Shown one piece after another: positions 32,841 through 44,179 of a stretch of DNA of 64,000 nucleotides. Each line of letters starts with the position of its first letter. Positions within the stretch are counted from its first letter, which is position 1. Source of the DNA: Theodoxus fluviatilis (Eukaryota; Mollusca; Gastropoda; Cycloneritida; Neritidae); contig JAWQFJ010028385.1 of NCBI GenBank assembly GCA_034096865.1, forward strand, positions 1-64,000, written 5' to 3'. The position numbers were made by a program, and so were the translations under genes. Under the pieces are notes generated by a model. The model was not told where the DNA came from, ran no database searches, and saw nothing but the letters and a program-made list of their open reading frames with translations.

Positions 32841-33645
32841 TTAGAAGAAATAATGTCCACGGTTGTTCATGGTCGGCTGGTGAGACTTTTGCACAAAGTC
32901 ACTAAGAACACACGAAATGTCATCCACAGTTGGGAAAACATAGTATCTTCCTCTGTCTTTTGCACGCATGCATTTGACACGGAACTCGTTGCCTGCCAAC
33001 TCCGGGAAGGTAGGCAGTGTTGGCACAACCACTGCACGGTACCTCTCCACTTTCCCATCAGTGCTGATGAAATCCGCCGTCACGAAATCTCCAACCTGGA
33101 TATTTCTCTGCTGGATGTAGTGCCGGGTTTTCACCACTGGCACCACATGGTTGGCGGTCCAGGCGGCATCCAGTGGAGCGGCATGTGTTGATGTCCACTG
33201 GATGTAGAGTGGAAAGGAGAATGGCCCATCTGGCTTGCACACCCTGTTCATGTGCACATTCGGGGTGGGGAAGATGGAGTGGATCTCTCTTCCAAGAACA
33301 TTTGCAGCCGCCATCAGGTGCCACAGGCCCATGTCCTTGGAGTTGGCGACTGCAGCCACAACCTCACATTGGAACGCCAATTCCAGTGAGGGCACGAGGC
33401 AGGTCTCCGCTGGCATGCAAAAAGGTCAGCAGATCCTGCCCAAGCTCAGCAGCGAGGTAATTTGGGTGTCGGACAGCTAGCTCCATGGCAATCCCCACGC
33501 GCAGCTCTGTGTGGAAGTCCTCACTGCCAAGTGCTGCAGCACTGAGGGAGCGTGCAAGACAGTTGCCGTCCCCAAGAGTCTGCTTGGCATGGTGGTCTCG
33601 CGGCGCAGACCCAGCAGGACGTTGACGTTCTGCAGCTTCATCCTC
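32841..33645 (-). CDS. DDE-OTU gene, exon D (OTU domain and barrel)
   Basis: Starts after TGTTTTAG in phase 0. TLGDGNCLARSLSAAAL is the OTU nucleophile block (Asp and Cys), and LDAAWTANHVVPVVK carries the expected His. OTU proteases cleave ubiquitin chains. Between them the reading frame moves by one base near a TTTTT run about 33420, after which CEVVAAVANSKDMGLWHLMA continues to the stop. The last ~90 residues (IQVGDFVTADFISTDGKVER ... YYVFPTVDDISCVL) look like a small barrel comparable to the end of the 2-3067 protein. Confidence 0.65.
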
Positions 33646-33773
33646 CTAAAACAGAAAACATTTGCAAAAATAAGTAAAAAATGAATATGAAACTTGCACT
33701 ATAGTATGAGACAACTATCAGTACAATAGTTCTTAATTAACACTGTTTCTTTAAACACATATACGTTGCTTAC

Positions 33774-34010
33774 CTCATCTCTCTCAAACTCTGGTTCCAT
33801 GATTGGGAAGGGAAGTGGGTAGTTGTTAGCCCTTCATATGCCATCCTGAGCAGTTGCAGTGAAGCTGTTGACATTTCTTTTGTGCAGAAGCAGCTCTTGC
33901 TGAAGGCGAGCGAAGAACTCCTCTCTGGGTAGGAGTGGCTCGGGCTCAGGTAGCTCTGGCGACGGCAGTTCAGGCTCAGGCGATTCAGGCTGGGTGCTTT
34001 CAGTGTCCAC
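33774..34010 (-). CDS. DDE-OTU gene, exon C (Pro/Glu linker)
   Basis: 237 bp, 79 codons, phase 0 at both ends, between TTTGTTTAG and GTAAGC. The sequence is a Pro/Glu repeat (PESPEPELPSPELPEPEP) followed by a helix (EEFFARLQQELLLHKR). An in-frame TGA interrupts the end, after which YPLPFPIMEPEFERDE resumes in the same frame, so this is a nonsense change rather than a shift. Confidence 0.6.
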
Positions 34011-34154
34011 CTAAACAAAAAACAAATTAGCAAAACAAATACCTGGAAAGCATACTCTTATCAAAAAAACTTTGTAAAAATAGTGTAGCATGCACAAAAA
34101 AAAAAAAATTACATTGACAATGGAAATGGTTAAACTGTGCTCAGGGTAACATAC

Positions 34155-34339
34155 CTGCAGTGGTTGAATTTGATGCACTTGAAATTGGCCCACGTAAGCT
34201 CGATGCCTGCATCCGTTGTAGTCACCTTCCCAACACGCAGAGCAAAAACATGCCAGGGCTCTTGATTTGATCACCAGTGGAGCAACCCGGACGATCTGGT
34301 GAAACTTTGTGCAACCTGAGATGACTTTCACTGCCGTTT
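34155..34339 (-). CDS. DDE-OTU gene, exon B
   Basis: 185 bp between GGTTTCAG and GTATGT. The G at the end of exon A plus AA here gives Glu, keeping the frame: ETAVKVISGCTKFHQIVRVA. It continues with ACFCSACWEGDYNGCRHRAY, a Cys/His-rich patch. Ends in phase 0. Confidence 0.65.
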
Positions 34340-34499
34340 CTGAAACCAAACCAGCATAAAATTAATACTTTATAAGATACATGTACACATGATAGAGGGT
34401 TATTCATGTGTTCATTTTTTTTCTTCACTTATCTGAAGATGAAAAAACAATTCTACCTGGTCGATCACGCTTGATATCTTCGGACTTGACAAGAACATT

Positions 34500-34635
34500 C
34501 AATTTTTTGTTTGTTTGTTTGTTTAACGTCCAGCCGACTACGCAGAGCCATATCAAGACGGGTAAAGTTCAATACCGTAATAATAATCGATGCTGGAGGA
34601 AGGAAACGTGCACACTAATGGCAAATAAATAGGTT
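34500..34635 (-). mobile_element. SINE-like fragment with GTTT tail
   Basis: TTTGTTTGTTTGTTTAACGT followed by CCAGCCGACTACGCAGAGCC is, from memory, a phrase common in molluscan genomes. On the minus strand it ends in an (AAAC)n tail, as retroposons do. It lies in the intron between exons A and B of the DDE-OTU gene and runs up to the exon A splice site. Confidence 0.5.
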
Positions 34636-34637
34636 AC

Positions 34638-35512
34638 CTTTTCCGTGCTCTGCTCCATAGTACAGGTGTTGAACTGGATGGGCATAATTCGACAGGTCTG
34701 CAAAGGTGCCTTTGTTCTTATACTGCGCTGCGCAGTTGTTGCTGAAGATGTACAGCTGGCAGTCGGGTTGCAGGACTCCTGCATCCTGGAAGTACTGGAT
34801 GGTACAGGCGGTGAAGTGATGCACAGAGTTGTGGTCATGGACTATGTCGTTGGACACAAAGTCCAGGGCATGTCGGATGAGGTCCCCATCCGCAGACCGG
34901 TAGAAAGCCACCACTGGGTGGAATGAAAACTGCCTCTTGTTAAAATGCGCAGACTTGATTTCATCTTGGCAGGCACTGCACTTGTTCTCCGCAAAGTCCA
35001 TCACAACAAGAACCTGACCTGGCGTCAACTGCTCCTTCAGCTGGCGATACTGGTGATGCTGCCAGTGTGCTGTGAACAAGTGCCTGACGAAGGAGCCGGT
35101 TCTCGAAGGGGTCAACACATCGAACACCAGCTCCTCCACAAGCTCTGTGGCGGATCTGATTTTTACAACCGGTTCTCTGGATCTTCCGCCACGGTCCCAC
35201 TTGGACCATGAAATGGTGGGGTCGGCTTCCAGGATAGGTTGGAAATGGCCTCGAAGTGTTTTTTCTTGATCCCCACACTGCTGGCACACTCCCTGAACGC
35301 AGTGGGGCTTGTGGAAGGGCTCTCCGGTTTCTTTGGGACACAGCAGCATCCCCACCACAGCACGCTCATCCTCCAGCTTAATGCTGGAATCAAGGCCCAG
35401 CTTGGTGATTGCTCTGTTGATTGCCAACAATTTCACCCGGACGTTCACACAGTACACGCAGAGGCACGTTTCGAGAAAGATCTGTGTATTGATCCAAAGC
35501 TTGCAAACTATA
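34638..35512 (-). CDS. DDE-OTU gene, exon A (DDE-like domain)
   Basis: Opens with ETCLCVYCVNVRVKLLAINR and PHCVQGVCQQCG, Cys pairs that may bind zinc. The transposase-like core has VLVVMDFAENKCSAC (first Asp), IFSNNCAAQYKNKGTFADLS and YYGAEHGK. In relatives I know, the second block usually has Asp; here it reads Asn-Asn, which may abolish catalysis. The exon ends AAAAG|GTAACC. Its left limit is an AG at about 35513, since a TGA lies just upstream in frame; the acceptor is weak. Confidence 0.65.
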
Positions 35513-36842
35513 GTACAGAGACGAATTCAAGACTAGACTAGTTCCCTAAACCATATTTTCCTTGTTGTAAGGGGGCAAAACTATGCTAATGTGGTAGCCT
35601 ACGCGTCGCGAAGTTAACTTGCTTTTAACATTTAAAAAAGTCATGAATGTTTTTAAAAATAACATAATGTCATATCAGTTCAAATCAAAGCTGCAGCATC
35701 TAACCCTCAAGACTAACAACTATGATCACTGGCCACTGTCTGTCAAAAAACATCCATTCGCCATTGCTGTCTGTACAGCGTTTCTAGGATCGCCAAGTCA
35801 GTCTGTCGTTTCAGCAATGTTCGATATTTCCGTCTGTACGCGTCGCCAACGTTCAGCAGACTATTGTACTGTTACCCACAAACTGTCAGTGTACTCAATG
35901 GAACGTAAAAAATAAACGATTACAAGATTGGGAGACGAAGGGTAAACGTCCTAGCGATAGAAATTCAGCATACAAAGTCATAAATCCCTCACTTACCGAA
36001 GATAACGCTGATAATCCGTGTGCATGCGTCGCTTTGTCGAACGTTCGCTTGCCGAACGTTGTTCACAGACACCACAAAACTTGATGAAGAGGCGCTAAAA
36101 CGAAGAAGTTATCACTCTCTGCTAGGTATCTCGATCCCTTACCTAGATTCAAACAAGTTGAAGTGGTGTCAACGTCACGTCCGGGTCAATGCTTGGCGAT
36201 TTCCGTAAAAAACGAAGATTGTCGAACGTGGACTTCGGCGGACCGACATTGTTCGGGTCCCAATAAAAATCTTAAACCTTTGCGATAGTTTAATTCTGTT
36301 GCTAATGTACCGGCTTTCCAATGAAGATAATCACAAAAAATAATGTTGACAAGCAAAAATAACTAAGAAAAAAGCATGCGTCATGTAAAAGTAGGCCTTG
36401 GAACGCGTGCCCAGCACATGTTTTTTTTCCGACAGACGGTTTCCGCTTGGCGAATGAAAATTTTCCATTCAGTTCTTATATGTTCAAACTTCGTTTTTAA
36501 ATTTATTTTATTGACTCAAAGTCTAAGTTTGAGTATTAATTGAGTTAAAAATCCCATTGTTATGAATTTTATGTGTTATTTTCGTGTCTCCGTTCAAACT
36601 TTGAAATGGGGTCAACCAAGCAGAAGGAAATGCCGTCTGCGAAGATTCACATGATCGCTTCCAAAAACTCGCTCAAACAAATACACAAACTCACAATTTT
36701 TCGCTTCTATTTTTCAATTTGTATTGCAATTAGAGTACTTATGCATGGAAAGTAAACAAAATCATGAAAATCAACACTGAGAACAAGTAATTTGAAGTCG
36801 AAGTTTACACACACTAAAGAAGCTGAATACCATGAAACCTGC
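35513..36842. other. Upstream flank of the DDE-OTU gene, no gene seen
   Basis: An N-terminal exon of the DDE-OTU gene would be expected here, but no exon was recognised. The sequence is AT-rich, with a repeated GTCGAACGTTCG-like phrase near 36036-36060 and 36212-36220. Confidence 0.4.
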
Positions 36843-38172
36843 CTCTCCTCCACCACTTCTTGGATCAGTGCTGGAACTGGTAGTAGCCCACCATCCGATC
36901 CAGGAGATCTACACCTTTCATATGGTGCTGGTAGTCAGCCAGTGAGGAAGGCACCTCCACCTGCACCCTAATGTGGTCCTGGTTCCTTCTGGTGTCATGG
37001 CCCCTGCTTGCAGGATCCTGGTAGTTGGACAGCACCATGACAGGCTTGGTGTCCTGTCACACACAAAGTCAGTTCATCTTTTGGGGCCACTTTGAACTGG
37101 TGTCTGTTCAGAGCGAAGGCCCTACCCTTCCTAGGCATGATGGCTGTTGGTAGTCCCTTTTGGTTGGCACGGACAGTACCACAGGCTTCAATCCCCGAAC
37201 TCTTCAAATCTACCGGGAGTTCAGTTCCTGTGTAGAAATTGTCCATAAAATAGACAAGTGGGTTCCCAAATAAGGGTTTGCTAAGTCCATGACGACTGTG
37301 GGCTAGGCCTTTCTCCTGGATCCCCTCATGACCTGAGTAGACCTGGAATTTGACCACGTATCCAGTTGAACTTTCAGCCATCACCCACAATTTCACGCCT
37401 AATCTGATGGGTTTGCTGAGGAGATACTGACGGAAAGGAACTTGAACTTTGAACTTGACCATGCTCTCGTCGACAGTCACAAATCTGTTGACTTCGTATA
37501 GAGCTTGAATGTTCTTGGTCAAGTGGGTGAGGAACCATCGCAGTTTCCAGATCTTATCCGCTTTGTTGCATGTACCTTTGTTATCTTCCAAGTGGAGGTG
37601 TCTCCAAATGCTATGGAAGCGATCCCTCGACATAGCCTCAGGAAACTGGGTCTTGTAGAGCTACTTCGTCTGCTGCCAGAAGTCTCGTTTCTGTGGCAAT
37701 CGCAGCACGCCCATAGCCAAGCAGAGAACAATGAATGTCTTCATTTCGATCATGTTCACGGGTGCCCATCTATCACTTGGTGAAGGATTTTGCCGCTGCT
37801 GGTGTGTATACCTAATTGTCTCGGTCACAAACTATTCCACATGGCATCATCGAATATTTTGGAGAAAGCCTCCAGTGGTTTTGAACCAGCCTGAGAATTT
37901 TTCAGGCCAGCCTTTCGACGAAAATCATGGCGGAGGCGTGGTCTAAAGTTCTCGTACTTCCACTCTCCCTGGAATCCTTCGAACTCCTCTTTGACATCCT
38001 CCTCCTCCAGAAACTCAAGACACTCCTGCGACTGTTCTGCACCCAAATGATCGCTACAGTAGTCTCCCGAAAGTGCTTCGAACTCCTCATCTGAATCAGC
38101 TTCGATATCACTCCCTTTGCTGATCGCTGCAGGATCGTCAGCCATGTTGCGCATGATAAGGTCTCTCCACAA
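36843..38172 (-). pseudogene. piggyBac transposase, multiply broken (element 4)
   Basis: Acidic N-terminus in 37825-38172 (ISKGSDIEADSDEEFEALSG). A middle part near 37640-37760 reads EMKTFIVLCLAMGVLRLPQK. The catalytic part (36995-37633) has NRFVTVDESMVKFK and LVYFMDNFYTG. A further shift leads to HHMKGVDLLDRMVGYYQFQ and KKWW near 36850. All three Asp sites persist, but at least three frameshifts and one stop break the gene. The C-terminal Cys finger is not found. No TTAA-bounded ends were identified. Confidence 0.82.
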
Positions 38173-38827
38173 AAACGATCGTTTCTCCGCTTGTAATCAT
38201 TCAAATTTCACTCCTTAAATGTGGGAAGGAAGTGTGTTTATTTGGCTACCCTGAATGCTTGGTATCTGCCACGTCACATCTGTGACTAAATTTAGGAAAT
38301 GCGATGGAAGTATGCTCCACCAAATTTAATACCGAAGTTCGATCAACAACTCTATTTCTTTTTTCAAAACTCAAGTGAAAATAAAATCAAATTTCAGCTC
38401 CTACTTGCTCGATTTTCGATCTGTAAGTGCTGAAAGAAAGCGGATACACTAAGCTTTCCAGCATGCCTAGTGTCTCTTTCATGTGATATCAAAGACTATT
38501 TTTAGAACAGCAATCGGAGTGGAGTACTATCAAATGCCACGCGGGTTTTCGGTGACAAATAAACTTTTTTTTCAAAACCTAACGGATAAAAATTTATTTC
38601 TCCACTCCTACTTGCTTGAATTTCACTTTGACGTCACTAGAGGTAAGTGCTTTAATTCTCTTACCACCGGTACCTTGGACAAAAAACCTCACCCTAAATC
38701 CCACAAAAAGGGAACCATGTAAATTTTAACGGTTACCTTTAAATTTAAAAAAATTTAATAACTTTTTTTTTTACAAAAGTTTTAATACCTTCCTTTTGAT
38801 AACACATTTCTTTTATATAAGAAATGC

Positions 38828-39573
38828 CAGGGTTCGTACAGGTCATGGAAAACCTGGAAAGTCATGGAATTTCAATTTAAGTCATGGAAAGTCATGGAAT
38901 TTAATAAAATTTAAAAAATAAATTAAAAAAGATGTTTTCTAGGGTGTGCTTCGCGTGATACTCTCAATCTATTTTTACATGCTGTGAACGACAGGAAAAC
39001 GTGCCCTTGCATCCCATTGGTTAATTTTGAAGGCTCATTTGTCTTCTGCTTCCTGATTGGTTCTTTGGCTAGGTGACCTGGTTTCATTTCCACGCCGGTC
39101 GGGTCAGTTGGTTCAAACGAGGGGAAAGTGAAAAGAGCTTGTTTTGTTTGTGGTGCAGTGTTTCTACCCAGAAGGTGTCCAGTCAGTCCTGTGGATGGCA
39201 AAATGACTGGAACTGTGAACTCAGCTCACTGCACTGTTGCACCTCTGCCTCAAAATGAGACATCTCACTGACAACATCATCGACATCACTGGCTGCCATT
39301 CTCTTGGCTGCTAACTGGGCTTTGTTATTTTGGTGCAGATCTTTCTTCACAAAGTCATTTGGAGACATCCAGCTCAGGTTCCTGGCAAGGCCATATCTGA
39401 TGGAGCTTTTATCCAGAACTTTCTGCACAAGAGCCTGCGTGAGTTTGGTCGTGCGCCATACACTTTTCTCTTTAAAACTGTCATGTATCACAGTACGCTA
39501 AGTAATGGAAAATGTTATTGAGGCTCATGGAAAAATCATGGAATTTTGTATCTAAAAATCTGCACGAACCCTG
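38828..39573. mobile_element. hAT-type element with CAGGGTTCGTAC ends
   Basis: Left end CAGGGTTCGTACAGGTCATG; right end, inverted, CAGGGTTCGTGCAGATTTTT. AATGC flanks both ends (38823-38827 and 39574-39578). The subterminal phrase GTCATGGAA recurs several times. The interior has short open frames but no transposase domain that I can identify. Another right end of this family is at 7042-7187. Confidence 0.75.
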
Positions 39574-39877
39574 AATGCTCATCTTTCCTTTGAGGCTCAA
39601 ATAATGGGCACAAAAAATTGGAATTCAGAGTTGCTAAGAATCTCTGAAAAGATGCAGTCGCTCAACCCTCGGTTCCCTTCCCAAAACAATTATTATGACA
39701 TCTTATCTAGACTACAGCCACAATCTAGAGCCCCTGCAAGTGAAGAGTTAACTTACCCTTGACCACACACACCGCCTTATGATTAAAAACAGTACCTCAG
39801 AAGGAAAGATCATAGCGAACAAAATCAAAACGAAATAGAGACAATTTTTATAAGAACATTTTGATTGTGAAGAAGAG

Positions 39878-40063
39878 TTAGATTTCTTTGGCAGGGGTGA
39901 CTTTCCACACTTGGTCCTCATAACTCTCTTCCGCCTGCTTTTTTAAACAGCATTCATACAAGTTCGTCTGCTCCGCAACATGTTGGAAAAATGAATCATC
40001 TAGAGATGATTCAAGAAAATCAGAGACTGACTCACTGACAAGCATGTCGTGAAGCACGCCCAC
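39878..40063 (-). pseudogene. piggyBac N-terminal remnant
   Basis: 61 residues including FFQHVAEQTNLYECCLKKQA followed by WKVTPAKEI, the piggyBac block (F..L..QTN.YA ... W..VT..E). A stop follows and no catalytic domain remains. Confidence 0.65.
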
Positions 40064-40739
40064 TTCCTCCTCAAACTTCTCTAGTGTGATCCGAGTCGGA
40101 TTGCGGGTCCATTTAATCGGAGATGATCGCTGTCGACTTAGCTAGTCTGAATCTCGATCTAGGTTACTCTTATTGTCCTATTCCAGGTCAAACGGCAGTA
40201 ATTCAACGCTTTCTGCATTGCTATCTTCACAAAAAAACATGCAATGAGCCCTGGCTGGGGCTCCCCCGACATTGTGATGTAAAAAAACTTTTAAAAATTC
40301 ACTCGATCGCCAGAAATTAACAATCGAAATGGCAGACGATGGCCTATTCACTGCGGAGCTAATGCTGGAAATCTCTTGATATTACCATTACCAGGGGAAA
40401 CATGGCAGCTTCCAGTGTAAGTGTGGTGTCATGCGGGACGTGCCAGGACATCCAAGGGAGAGAATAACCATTTTTTGCGGGATGCACCAGGACGTCCGGT
40501 GGTAAGAGGGTTAAAATTTTAATATAAATTGGCTTCAGTGCCACTTGAAATTAGTACTTGAAAATTTAAATGTAAATGACAAGAATTCTGCTCTGCTGAA
40601 GTGTTACTGGGTGAGCAATGTTGTAATGTCTGAAGCATCCAATGCAGGACGGACAAACAAGTTATATTCATAACATTTATAACTGACTTTTTTTCTTTTC
40701 TTGGAAAGTTCCCACAACACTTATTCTGAGTAGGCCCAG

Positions 40740-42975
40740 GCTGACGGAGGTACTGAGGAGACGTCCTTTGGAATGTTTGAGTCTAATGTGCTATCAGCTA
40801 GGACTTGTGACTGACAGATGTACTGAGGAGTTGCTATCAGCTAGGACTTGTGGCTGACAGATGTACTGAGGAGTTGCTATCAGCTAGGACTTGTGACTGA
40901 CAGAGGTACTGAGGAGTTGCTATCAGCTAGGACTTGTGGCTGACAGAGGTACTGAGGAGTTGCTATCAGCTAGGACTTGTGGCTGACAGATGTACTGAGG
41001 AGTTGCTATCAGCTAGGACTTGTGGCTGACAGAGGTACTGAGGAGTTGCTATCAGCTAGGACTTGTGGCTGACAGATGTACTGAGGAGTTGCTATCAGCT
41101 AGGACTTGTGGCTGACAGAGGTACAGAGGAGTTGCTATCAGCTAGGACTTGTGACTGACAGAGGTACTGAGGAGTTGCTATCAGCTAGGACTTGTGGCTG
41201 ACAGATGTACTGAGGAGTTGCTATCAGCTAGGACTTGTGACTGACAGAGGTACTGAGGAGTTGCTATCAGCTAGGACTTGTGGCTGACAGAGGTACTGAG
41301 GAGTTGCTATCAGCTAGGACTTGTGACTGACAGAGGTACTGAGGAGTTGCTATCAGCTAGGACTTGTGGCTGACAGAGGTACTGAGGAGTTGCTATCAGC
41401 TAGGACTTGTGGCTGACAGATGTACTGAGGAGTTGCTATCAGCTAGGACTTGTGGCTGACAGAGGTACTGAGGAGTTGCTATCAGCTAGGACTTGTGGCT
41501 GACAGAGGTACTGAGGAGTTGCTATCAGCTAGGACTTGTGGCTGACAGAGGTACTGAGGAGTTGCTATCAGCTAGGACTTGTGGCTGACAGAGGTACTGA
41601 GGAGTTGCTATCAGCTAGGACTTGTGACTGACAGAGGTACTGAGGAGTTGCTATCAGCTAGGACTTGTGGCTGACAGAGGTACTGAGGAGTTGCTATCAG
41701 CTAGGACTTGTGACTGACAGAGGTACTGAGGAGTTGCTATCAGCTAGGACTTGTGGCTGACAGATGTACTGAGGAGTTGCTATCAGCTAGGACTTGTGGC
41801 TGACAGAGGTACTGAGGAGTTGCTATCAGCTAGGACTTGTGGCTGACAGATGTACTGAGGAGTTGCTATCAGCTAGGACTTGTGGCTGACAGAGGTACTG
41901 AGGAGTTGCTATCAGCTAGGACTTGTGGCTGACAGATGTACTGAGGAGTTGCTATCAGCTAGGACTTGTGGCTGACAGAGGTACAGAGGAGTTGCTATCA
42001 GCTAGGACTTGTGACTGACAGAGGTACTGAGGAGTTGCTATCAGCTAGGACTTGTGGCTGACAGAGGTACTGAGGAGTTGCTATCAGCTAGGACTTGTGA
42101 CTGACAGATGTACTGAGGAGTTGCTATCAGCTAGGACTTGTGGCTGACAGATGTACTGAGGAGTTGCTATCAGCTAGGACTTGTGGCTGACAGAGGTACT
42201 GAGGAGTTGCTATCAGCTAGGACTTGTGGCTGACAGAGGTACTGAGGAGTTGCTATCAGCTAGGACTTGTGGCTGACAGAGGTACTGAGGAGTTGCTATC
42301 AGCTAGGACTTGTGACTGACAGAGGTACTGAGGAGTTGCTATCAGCTAGGACTTGTGGCTGACAGAGGTACTGAGGAGTTGCTATCAGCTAGGACTTGTG
42401 GCTGACAGAGGTACTGAGGAGTTGCTATCAGCTAGGACTTGTGGCTGACAGAGGTACTGAGGAGTTGCTATCAGCTAGGACTTGTGACTGACAGAGGTAC
42501 TGAGGAGTTGCTATCAGCTAGGACTTGTGGCTGACAGAGGTACTGAGGAGTTGCTATCAGCTAGGACTTGTGACTGACAGAGGTACTGAGGAGTTGCTAT
42601 CAGCTAGGACTTGTGGCTGACAGATGTACTGAGGAGTTGCTATCAGCTAGGACTTGTGACTGACAGAGGTACTGAGGAGTTGCTATCAGCTAGGACTTGT
42701 GACTGACAGAGGTACTGAGGAGTTGCTATCAGCTAGGACTTGTGGCTGACAGATGTACTGAGGAGTTGCTATCAGCTAGGACTTGTGACTGACAGAGGTA
42801 CTGAGGAGTTGCTATCAGCTAGGACTTGTGACTGACAGAGGTACTGAGGAGTTGCTATCAGCTAGGACTTGTGACTGACAGAGGTACTGAGGAGTTGCTA
42901 TCAGCTAGGACTTGTGGCTGACAGATGTATGGAGGAGTAGTCCTTTGGAATGTCTGAGTCTAGTGAGCTATCAGC
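40740..42975 (+). repeat. 43-bp satellite array, about 50 units
   Basis: Unit CTGACAGAGGTACTGAGGAG plus TTGCTATCAGCTAGGACTTG plus TGG. Unit starts run from 40811 to 42918, exactly 49 periods of 43 bp with no indels. Two sites vary between units (TGG/TGA before CTGACAG, and AGAGG/AGATG). GTACAGAGG occurs only in the units at 41112 and 41972. A longer unit with an extra GTCCTTTGGAATGT block caps the array on each side (40740-40810 and 42918-42990). Confidence 0.97.
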
Positions 42976-44145
42976 TAGGTCTTGTGACACCTGAACTCAC
43001 TGCCTACCTCGTGTTCGAAAGCCCTACGTGACTTGATTGGAGAGTGACATGATTATGCCCATTTTCTCTCCACGTCACATCCACTTCTTGTTCACTGTCC
43101 TAGACATACAGCAGAATCATCAATCACATCGCCCTAGCTTCCATCTTCAGTCTTGTCAAAAACACCAACACTTACACTGACTAGATCCACGGTTGGGAGT
43201 GAATTAATGCGACCACATACGTGGACCTGCCCACTTCTAGTTGGCAAGTTGGCTCGCTGTGACGGTTATGCCCTTTGGACTGTGGGTTCAGCCGCTCTGC
43301 AGAGATGTGGCATTTGAACCTTCACCTTGTTCGTGGATCTTGACCTAGATCCTGTGTCAACCTACCTGTGTACCTCATGTTGGCTCAGTAAGGGCTACAG
43401 AGGTCTTTGGCTGTAGAATTTTGGAAAGGATTTTGCATCTTTCCATTGAGAGTGTCCCTTTCCTCCTTGTTAATGGTCCACTTTCAGTATGCCATCAACA
43501 TTTTTTCAGATGAGGCATGTGTGTGTGTGTGTGTGTTCTTTTCCTTGGGGGGGGGGGGGGGGGGGGGGGGGGCATTTTCCTAGGATTTCATTTATATTTG
43601 TGACCTGTTCTCATGAAATGGTGAATAAGTCATGCCACTCAATTCAGCATTACATCCTAAGACAGTGGCTGGGGAGTTCAGTCCTGATGAAACCGCTTCT
43701 TTCTTTCTTTCATAAATGAGTTATATTTGCATCAGTGTATCTTACATCTTTCGATTGCAACCAAATTGTTTGGTGACATTTTAGAGAGTGATTTTGCTGA
43801 TTTTTAACTTGATTTTTCTCAAAATTGTTACTGCTACCTTGATATGCCAAAGGCTACAGTTTATTTGTAGAAAACTTGCCTGCAGTTCTTGTTGCAAGCA
43901 TTGTGTTTGAAGCTGCCTGATCCAGAATTAGGCAAGGTGCTTATATCTTGTTGTTCCTTCCAAGCCAGGAGTTTGAAAAATGGACAAGGGTGAGGGCAGC
44001 AGAAGTATCCGGCACCACAGATAACCTGTGCATGAGCTAATGTCAGATGGGAATGCTCCATTAGAATGGAGATGGATTTTTTGGTCTGTGTTAGCATCGG
44101 GAGCCACTGGAAGATAATCTAGTAATCTAGTGGCTTATTGTCTTG

Positions 44146-44179
<34 letters not shown>

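Larger units (their letters stand above)
32841..35512 (-). pseudogene. Spliced DDE-like transposase / OTU protease fusion gene
   Basis: Four minus-strand exons (34638-35512, 34155-34339, 33774-34010, 32841-33645) join with matching phases at GT/AG introns. The order of modules is Cys-rich start, DDE-like domain with HGK motif, Cys-containing linker, Pro/Glu-rich linker, OTU-type domain with DGNC and NHVVPV, and a C-terminal small barrel. Two lesions are seen: an in-frame TGA in exon C and an apparent one-base shift in a T-run in exon D. The start is not found, and no terminal repeats or target duplication were identified, so it may be an intron-bearing transposon or a host gene derived from one. 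I recognise the domain types but know no gene name for this combination. Confidence 0.65.
38656..40510 (-). mobile_element. Non-autonomous piggyBac element with nested hAT
   Basis: TTAA lies outside both ends (38652-38655 and 40511-40514). The termini TTCTCTTACCACCGG and, inverted, CCCTCTTACCACCGG match at 13 of 15 positions. The only transposase remnant is an N-terminal piece at 39878-40063. A 746-bp hAT-type element is nested inside, so about 1.1 kb is piggyBac. Confidence 0.85.

Noticed and set aside
40740..42975. Possible CRISPR array
   Set aside because: Regular 43-bp spacing, but there are no unique spacers; the whole unit is repeated, so it is a satellite in a eukaryotic genome.
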